This document shows positions 57,744 through 64,000 of a stretch of DNA of 64,000 bases, piece after piece. A model generated the notes under the pieces. That model had not been told where the DNA came from. It saw only the letters and a list, made by a program, of their open reading frames with translations, and did no database searches. A program made the translations under genes and the position numbers. Each line of letters starts with the position of its first letter. Positions within the stretch are counted from its first letter, which is position 1. This stretch comes from Termitomyces sp. T153 (Eukaryota > Basidiomycota > Agaricomycetes > Agaricales > Lyophyllaceae): the NCBI GenBank assembly GCA_018296165.2, contig JACKQL020000009.1, forward strand, positions 1,054,001-1,118,000, written 5' to 3'.

Positions 57744-60355
57744 TTGAACCTGCTCCATGGGCATCATCCTCTCTCTGACACTTTTAAAACATCTATCCAT
57801 CAATACAATGCAGCCTTTGCATTCACATCTCTGGGAGTCAAAATTGATCATGCCATTACCAATGCTCCTGGACCATACAGCTTTAGGATCAATGGAGAAC
57901 TACATCATTTGACAGGTGCCTTGCTTCCTGTTGATGGCAATCTTCCTGTATATGCACAGCTCTACTTTTACAATCACAATCAGCAATTGGCTTTTCATCA
58001 ACAGAACAATCCCAGGCTTGATTCTCAGATAATGGCCTCTTTGCAGGATATGCTTGCTAGAGTCAATCCCTTCATTGACCTATACAAGCAAGCCAGGCAG
58101 ATCATGGGAGAAGTTCCAGAAGGCCAACCACAAAGGCTTTCTGTCAAGCTTACAGCTGATTTTGGAGATCCTCAATGCTACAATGACCCCAATGAACAGG
58201 AGGGGGTTGCAGCTGTAATTCCAGGAGATGGCTCAGAGGAGCGATCAAATCATTGTGATATAGTCTTGCACTTGCATGGAGGGGAATTGAAGCAGATCAG
58301 CCATCTACATCCATATTACACTCCATTGCACTACACAATCATCTTTCCCACTGGAGAGCCTGGATACCACATCAACATTCTTGCCAGACATGGACCACAA
58401 GGGCAACAAAGGACAAATAAGGTCTCTGAAACCTCATATTATGCATATAGGCTTCAACAAAGAACTCTGGAATTTAATGCTGCTTTACTTTGGAGTGGAA
58501 GGTTGTTTCAGCAATATGTTGTTGATGCATGGGCTTCAACTGAGCAAACAAAGTTGAATTGGGTCCAGCACAATCAGAAGAAGATCAGAGCTAAGTCTAT
58601 CAGGGAGTGGTGGATGCTGCTGCTGGAGATGAAGAGGTCACCCCACAGAGCTGTCATGTCATTCTTCCTTCCTCTCATACTGGAAGTGAACAACAAATGC
58701 AGCAATTATTCCAGGACTCTATGGCTATTTGCAGGCATTTTGGGAAACCTGATCTCTTCTTGACTATGACTGCCAATCCAAAGTGGTCAGAAATTTAAGA
58801 AGCTCTCTTGAAGGAACCTGCAGTCAATGGGAAGAAGCAAACAGCTGTCAATCGACCTGATATTGTTGCCAGAGTATTTGAACTCAAAAAGAATGCTGTA
58901 GTGAAGGAGATCGAGAAAGGTCTCTTTGGCAGCTGTGTGGCTTATGTTCATACCATTGAATTCCAAAAGAGAGGACTTCCACATATGCACATCTTGATCT
59001 TTTTCCATCACCATCACAGGATCAAGGATGCACCTGATGTGGATTCCATTGTCTCTGCCCAAATTCCAGATTCAGTCACTCAGCCTCAATTGTATCATGT
59101 ATTGGCTTTGTTTAAATTCTGGATTCAGTAACTTATCTTTGTTGTCAGATTGTTACTACCAACATGGTCCATGGTCCATGTGGAGCTGCCAAACCCAATG
59201 CTAAGTGCATGGTAGATGGCAAATGTTCCAAGAAATACCCAAAGGAATTCCAAGAGGCTACTCAGTATGGAGATAATGGCTATCCTCAATATGCCAGGCC
59301 TGACAATGGGCACTTCTTTGAAAAGAATGGTCATCATTATGACAATTGTAATGTTGTGCCATATAACTCTTATCTCTCAGCCAAGTACAAATGTCACATC
59401 AATGTGGAGGTCTGTGCTTCAGTGGAAGCCATCAAGTACATTCACAAGTACATCTACAAAGGCCATGATAGGACAACTTTGGAGATTGCTGGAGAGCAGA
59501 GGGATGAAATCAAGGAACACTTGGATGCCAGATACATTTCTGCAGCTGAATCATGCTGGCACATCTTTGGATTCAACATGCATGGAGAGCATCCTCCTGT
59601 ATATCAATTAGCTGTGCATTTGGAGGGCCAACATGAAGTCTACTTCAAGGATAATGAACCTTTGGAGATGGTAGCTGCTAGGCCTAATGCAAACAAGACT
59701 GCACTCACTGCTTGATTCAAAGCCAATGCCAAATTCCCTGATAACACCACTTATCAGAACTTTCCAACCAAGTTTGTCTATGAAGCTTCCAAGAGGACCT
59801 GGAAAGAGAGGCAGAGAGGAACAGCTATTGGGAGGATGTCCTTTGCTTCACCAGAACAGGGAGAAAGGTTCTACCTCAGGATGCTCCTGACAGTTGTGAC
59901 CAATGCAACATCATGGGCTGATCTCAGGACAGTCAATGGCCACACCTATCCTACTTACAAGGAGGCATGCAAGGCCCTTGGTCTTCTAGAAGATGATGCA
60001 GAATGGAGGCAGTGTCTTGCTGAAGCTGCTCCAATCCAATCAGGATCAGCTCTCAGACAGCTCTTTTGCACTATCCTATTCCACTGTGCTCCTACTACTC
60101 CAGAGGCTCTATGGGATGAATTCAAGCACTCCATTTGTGATGATCTTTGACACAGATTGGAGAATATCAGGCAGTACAGGGACAGAGTCTTCACTGATGA
60201 AGATGTCTATGACTATGGCCTTCATCTGATCAATGACAATCTGAAGAATTTTGGCAAGACTCTTCAAGACTTTCCCAATATGCCAGAACCCCAACAAGTT
60301 TGGAATGTGATTCCAGGCAAGTTGGACATTGTATAAAGAGTTGACATTGATACTG
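57744..60355 (+). pseudogene. Helitron-1 Rep (HUH) endonuclease region
   Basis: After a TGA at 57723-57725 the frame continues in phase (LLNLLHGHHPLSDTF, YNAAFAFTSLGVKID) to 58763. A frameshift near 58620 leads to FLTMTANPKWSEI, a core Helitron motif. The HUH motif is GLPHMHILIFF (58973-59005, HMH at 58982). A 50-nt GT-AG intron (59099-59148) joins QLYH to IVTTNMVHGPCG. The second motif KYIHKYIYKGHD (from 59434) carries the paired tyrosines Y-x3-Y. Later pieces read RTWKERQRGTAIGR and GERFYLRMLL. The protein nicks and joins DNA strands in rolling-circle transposition. Stops at 58796, 59713 and 60150 break it. Confidence 0.88.
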
Positions 60356-60429
60356 ATTAAATGATTTTAGGAAATAGGCTTTTGCAAGAAGAAACAGATT
60401 ATGATGTTGAGGAGTTGAAGAGAAGGGTG

Positions 60430-61844
60430 GATAAAACAAGGCCAGGTTTAATGGTGAACAACTGGGGGCCTTCAATGAAGTTATGGACTCTGTGGACAAC
60501 AACTTGGGCAAGATGATATTCATTCACAGTGCAGGTGGATGCGGCAAAACATTTGTCTGCAACACTTTGGCTTCTTCTATTCGGTCCAATGGAGATGTGG
60601 CATTATGTGTAGCATCATCTGGGATTGCTGCCTTATTGCTGGAGGGTGGTAGAACTGCACATTCAAGGTTTAAAATCCCCATTCCTGCTCTAGATACATC
60701 CATTGCCAATATCAAAAGAGGAACTCAGTTGTCTCAACTCTTACTCCAGACCAAAGTTGTTATCTGGAATGAAGTCCCAATGCAACACAAAAATGCCATT
60801 GACTCTGTGGATCAAGGGTTCAGAGACATCCTGGAGAAGGATGTTCCTTTTGGTGGAGTGACTGTGGTGTTTGGAGGAGATTTTAGGCAAACTCTCCCAG
60901 TTATCCAGCGAGGACTCAGGCAGCAGATAATTGCTGCTTCACTCAAAAGGGGAAGACTTTGGGATCAGATTCAAGTCCACTACTTGGTTCAAAACATGAG
61001 ATTGGATCAGACTCCTGATAACATTGCTCATGCAGCTTGGTTATTGGATGTTGGTGCTGGAAAAAACCTTGGGCCTGGAGAAACAGTATAACTTCCAGAA
61101 ACCATGATCTGTGATGACAATTCTGTCACTGGATTGATCTCTTCCACTTATCCTTATATTGATCACCATCAAGATGATCAGTATTATCTGGACCGTACCA
61201 TCCTTTCTGGCAAGAACTCTGATGTAGAGGATATCAACTCTGAAGTTCTGCAGAAATGTCCAGGAGAAGAGAAAATCTTGCAGAGTGCAGACTCTGTCAT
61301 ATCTGATGATGGGAATCCTAATGGTCTTGCATTGTATTCAATGGAATACCTCAACTCTCTCAGAGCCAGCAGTTTGCCCTTGGCTAAATTGGCTCTGAAG
61401 ATTGGTGTTCCTGTCATGCTGCTCAGGAATCTGGATACAACCAAAGGACTTTGCAATGGGACAAGAATGATTGTCACTCACATCAGCACCAGAGTTCTCA
61501 GATGTAGGATCATCAGTGGAGATGCTAAGTTTGCAGGATCAATTGTTTTGATTCCAAGAATCAACATGGATGTGTCTGAAGAAGATTTGCCAATTCCATT
61601 GCACAAGAGACAATTCCCAGTTTGATTGGCCTTTGCTATGACTATCAACAAGTCTCAGGGTCAATCAGTCAAGCATGTTGGATTGGACCTTCAATCAGGA
61701 GTTTTTTCACATGGCCAACTTTATGTTGCACTCTCTCAGTGCACATCAGGAGATCATATCAAAGTCATCTTGGACCCAGAAAACACATCAAGAAAGACTG
61801 CAAATATTGTCTATCAAGAAATCCTGAATGGTTTACAAATGTAA
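60430..61844 (+). pseudogene. Helitron-1 PIF1-type helicase
   Basis: Three frames in line (60483-61091, 61104-61625, 61626-61844). Walker A is AGGCGKTF (from 60531), followed by VASSGIAALLLEGGRTAHS. The Walker B box reads VIWNEVPM where VIWDEAPM is usual, a D-to-N change. GGDFRQTLPVI, IGVPVMLLRNLDTTKGLCNGTRM and the C-terminal [13 protein letters not shown] plus [12 protein letters not shown] complete the SF1B helicase. Single stops separate the pieces: TAA at about 61089 and TGA at about 61623. It unwinds DNA during Helitron transposition. Confidence 0.9.
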
Positions 61845-62128
61845 GTGTGAGTTTTGTTGGATTCAAGCAACAAATTGCTAACTTCTATGAACTTCAGTAC
61901 CTAATGTCTATAGCTGGACCATGTAGTATAGATATTCTTAATGGTTTACAAATGTAAGTATGACAGTTTAAATAATTGCTTGGTTAGTACTAACTTTTAT
62001 AATTTTCAGCATCTCTAATATATACCAGTGGACATTGTATTATTTTGTTAATAATGTAATATAGATACATGATTGGTTTATAGATGAGATCTCAGTATAT
62101 TGGATTATAAGAAAAAACCAACACTTAG
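61845..62128. other. Helitron-1 3' tail
   Basis: AT-rich 3' region. The segment AATGGTTTACAAATGTAAGT occurs twice (near 61829 and 61938), an internal duplication of the stop-codon region. No clear terminal hairpin seen. Confidence 0.5.
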
Positions 62129-62129
62129 T

Positions 62130-62430
62130 CAACAAGATACAAAGACCTAACCAAACAAAGTTAGGGTGGGTCTGGGACCTGGCATTGAATTAACAAATAC
62201 AAAGACCTAACTGAACAAAGTGAGGTTGGGTCTGGAATAAAGCACTGAGTTAGAAAGACAAAGACCTAACCGAATGAAGTGAGGTTGTATCTGGGACTTA
62301 GCATTAAGTTTGAAATACAAGGACCTAACCAAACAAAGTGAGGTTGGGTCTGGGATGAAGCATTGAGTAGAATATCGAGGACCTAACTGAATGAAGTGAG
62401 GTTGGGTCTGGGATGAAGCAAGAGCTACAG
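62130..62430. repeat. Minisatellite at the Helitron-2 left end
   Basis: Five units of about 60 bp of the family also seen at 55440-55640, ending in the shared GGGATGAAGCAAGAGCTACAGGCC block. Confidence 0.85.
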
Positions 62431-62949
62431 GCCTGTGCCAAAGGCATGGGGCATAGCTTGTCTATATAATATGCGATGACTTCTGGGAAAGTGGCTGTGT
62501 GGATGACTTTTTGGGATTCTGCTGAAGTAAGCCTGACTAATGCTGACCAATTCTTACATAAGAATTGCCTTTTAAGGGTGAACACCATACAAGTTGGCTG
62601 TTTTTGGCCATTTGAACATGTTTTTTTGAAAAAAATTATAGTAGACAACTTTAATAAATAAATACTATCTTTTGACTATGTGTCAAAGGTGCCAATTGGT
62701 CTGCAGGTGTCAAAAAGGCCAAACATGATTTAGTGGACACTGTTTTTCATGCCTTGCATGTTTTTTGACACAACATGACCAAACAATGGACATTTCCAAG
62801 GTTGTGGAAAGGAGGCCACACAACAAAGTATGTTTGGTCACATCTATTGATTGATTGGTGTTGACTAACAAGCTTATTAGTAACTCCTTAACCACATTGA
62901 GCTATTGATACATCAAATATTTCATCATGCAAGTCAATTTTAATGGTTT

Positions 62950-63951
62950 TTGACTGTTAAATTGCTTAACAATGGATGTTTCAGGCAACCACCTACTACT
63001 CCTGAAAGCAAAAGGCAACAAGCTAGGATTCAAAGGAGACTTGAACAGTTACATATGACAGATCCTGATGATTGTCATGCAAATAGAAACAATATATTTT
63101 TGCAACAGATCAATACTGTGGTTGTCCCACCACTTCAATTGGGGCCTGGGAGTATGGGAACTGGGGGTAACAATCAATCTATGGGATCTGGGGATATAGG
63201 ATCTGGGGGATTGAGGCTTAATCACTAATCTATAGCCACCACTGCTGGCTCTTCAGGAAGACCTATTAGGCAGTTAGCACCTGCTGATGATCCATTCTCT
63301 ATGGTCATTCCTGAAACTGTTTTACCTGAAGGATGGAATGCCCCTTTACAGAATCCCTTACCTAGATTGGTGCCCCATCTGCCTGCTCCTATACAGAAAA
63401 GAGTTATAAAAGCTCCTGTACCAGAACCTATGCCCATAATGGTACCACCTCCCCCTCACACACTAGCTCTATTTCAAAAGCAACAAAGGCAGAAACAGAG
63501 GCAACAGGAGCAAGCACTAGCAGCCTTGCAAGAGCAACAAAGGCTGAGACATATTGCTCTAGCTGAAGAGCAGAAGAGGCAGCAAGAGGAGGCACTAGCA
63601 GTGCTGCAAGAGCAACAAAGACTCGGACAAATTGCTATAGCTGAGGAGCAGGAGAGGCAACAACAAGCATTGGCTATTCTGAACCAGGAGAGAGAAAGAG
63701 AGGAAGAAGAGCAATTTATGCCAGAGGTTAGTTTAAGACAGATTTAAATGCTACTTTAACTAATAAAGTTGAACAGCATATAGATTTGAATCCTGAACAT
63801 AGGCCTTTGAATGCAGCTATGGCTCAAAGGATCTTTCAAGGCTGGGAACAGCAACATGAAGCTGATCTGGAAGAGGATTTCAATGATTTAGGTCCTCAGA
63901 ATGATATATCTTCTGAGGATGACCTGGAATATGTTGATCCTGCTGGACATT
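62950..63951 (+). pseudogene. Helitron-2 N-terminal accessory region (partial)
   Basis: Homologous to 56154-57200. Frames 62950-63228 (RQPPTTPESKRQQARIQRRL) and 63301-63747 (VIPETVLPEGWNAPLQNP once rather than twice, then EEQQRLRQ-type repeats) are separated by stops. FQGWEQQHEADLEEDF follows near 63840, then the first acidic repeat with a TAA in it (about 63952). It ends at the window edge. Confidence 0.75.
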
Positions 63952-64000
63952 AAGCACCAGAGCAATTGGATCCTCCCCTTGATAATCCATTGGGTCTTCA

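Larger units (their letters stand above)
55432..62128 (+). mobile_element. Helitron-1, nearly complete
   Basis: Contains a 5' minisatellite, an about 0.5-kb leader, and a long plus-strand RepHel reading frame (56154-61844). Its leader and N-terminal coding region are repeated in the same orientation from 62129 onward, so two copies lie head to tail. The junction CACTTAG/TCAACAAG at 62128/62129 gives the second copy the TC start expected of Helitrons. I could not identify a 3' hairpin with a canonical CTRR end, so exact termini are tentative. Confidence 0.82.
62129..64000 (+). mobile_element. Helitron-2, 5' part, runs off the window
   Basis: Same order as Helitron-1: minisatellite, leader with the TCTTTTGACTATGTG block, then the N-terminal coding region. 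The copies differ by scattered substitutions and a few indels. Confidence 0.85.

Noticed and set aside
55440..62430. Minisatellites as a CRISPR-like array
   Set aside because: Units are contiguous imperfect repeats without unique spacers, in a eukaryotic sequence, with no cas genes.

Overview
The window looks like nuclear DNA of a filamentous basidiomycete, most likely an agaricomycete. Genes carry short GT-AG introns (48-74 nt). A Ste7/Fuz7-type MAP kinase kinase, a small cutinase and a fungal FunK1 kinase fragment are present, and the repeats are typical of such genomes: Ty1/Copia, several Ty3/Gypsy lineages including a chromovirus, and Helitrons. I saw no tRNA, rRNA or CRISPR array.

Layout. 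1-1124: 3' part-truncated gene for a PNPOx-like flavin-binding protein (minus). 3212-8066: a Copia element (minus) with two LTRs and a perfect 5-bp target duplication; its coding body is decayed. 10555-12133: a six-exon MAPKK gene. 13893-14581: a three-exon secreted cutinase. These three host genes are the only ones that look intact.

14940-33465 is a nested stack. A foldback element of about 1.1 kb was split by a Gypsy element (15146-32574). That Gypsy element was later split by a 7.6-kb LTR element with no recognisable pol (23195-30760). The Gypsy element carries two spliced reading frames of unknown function on the strand opposite to gag-pol, between pol and the 3' LTR. 33466-55431 is a graveyard: pieces of at least four further Gypsy copies (37340-45000, 51840-55431) mixed with broken host-type genes, namely an ABCC transporter, a FunK1 kinase, an unknown acidic protein, and a coiled-coil gene built from repeated exon pairs. 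55432-64000 holds two head-to-tail Helitrons; the first is almost complete (Rep plus PIF1-type helicase) and the second runs off the window.

The strongest genome-scale signal is CpG erosion. About 1-4.3 kb and 7.6-16.0 kb have ordinary CpG. The Copia body (about 4.3-7.57 kb) and nearly everything right of about 16.04 kb are almost CpG-free. The two LTRs of the long Gypsy element differ mostly by CG to TG or CA, so the decay can be read directly as methylation-type C-to-T change, with a sharp left edge inside that element.
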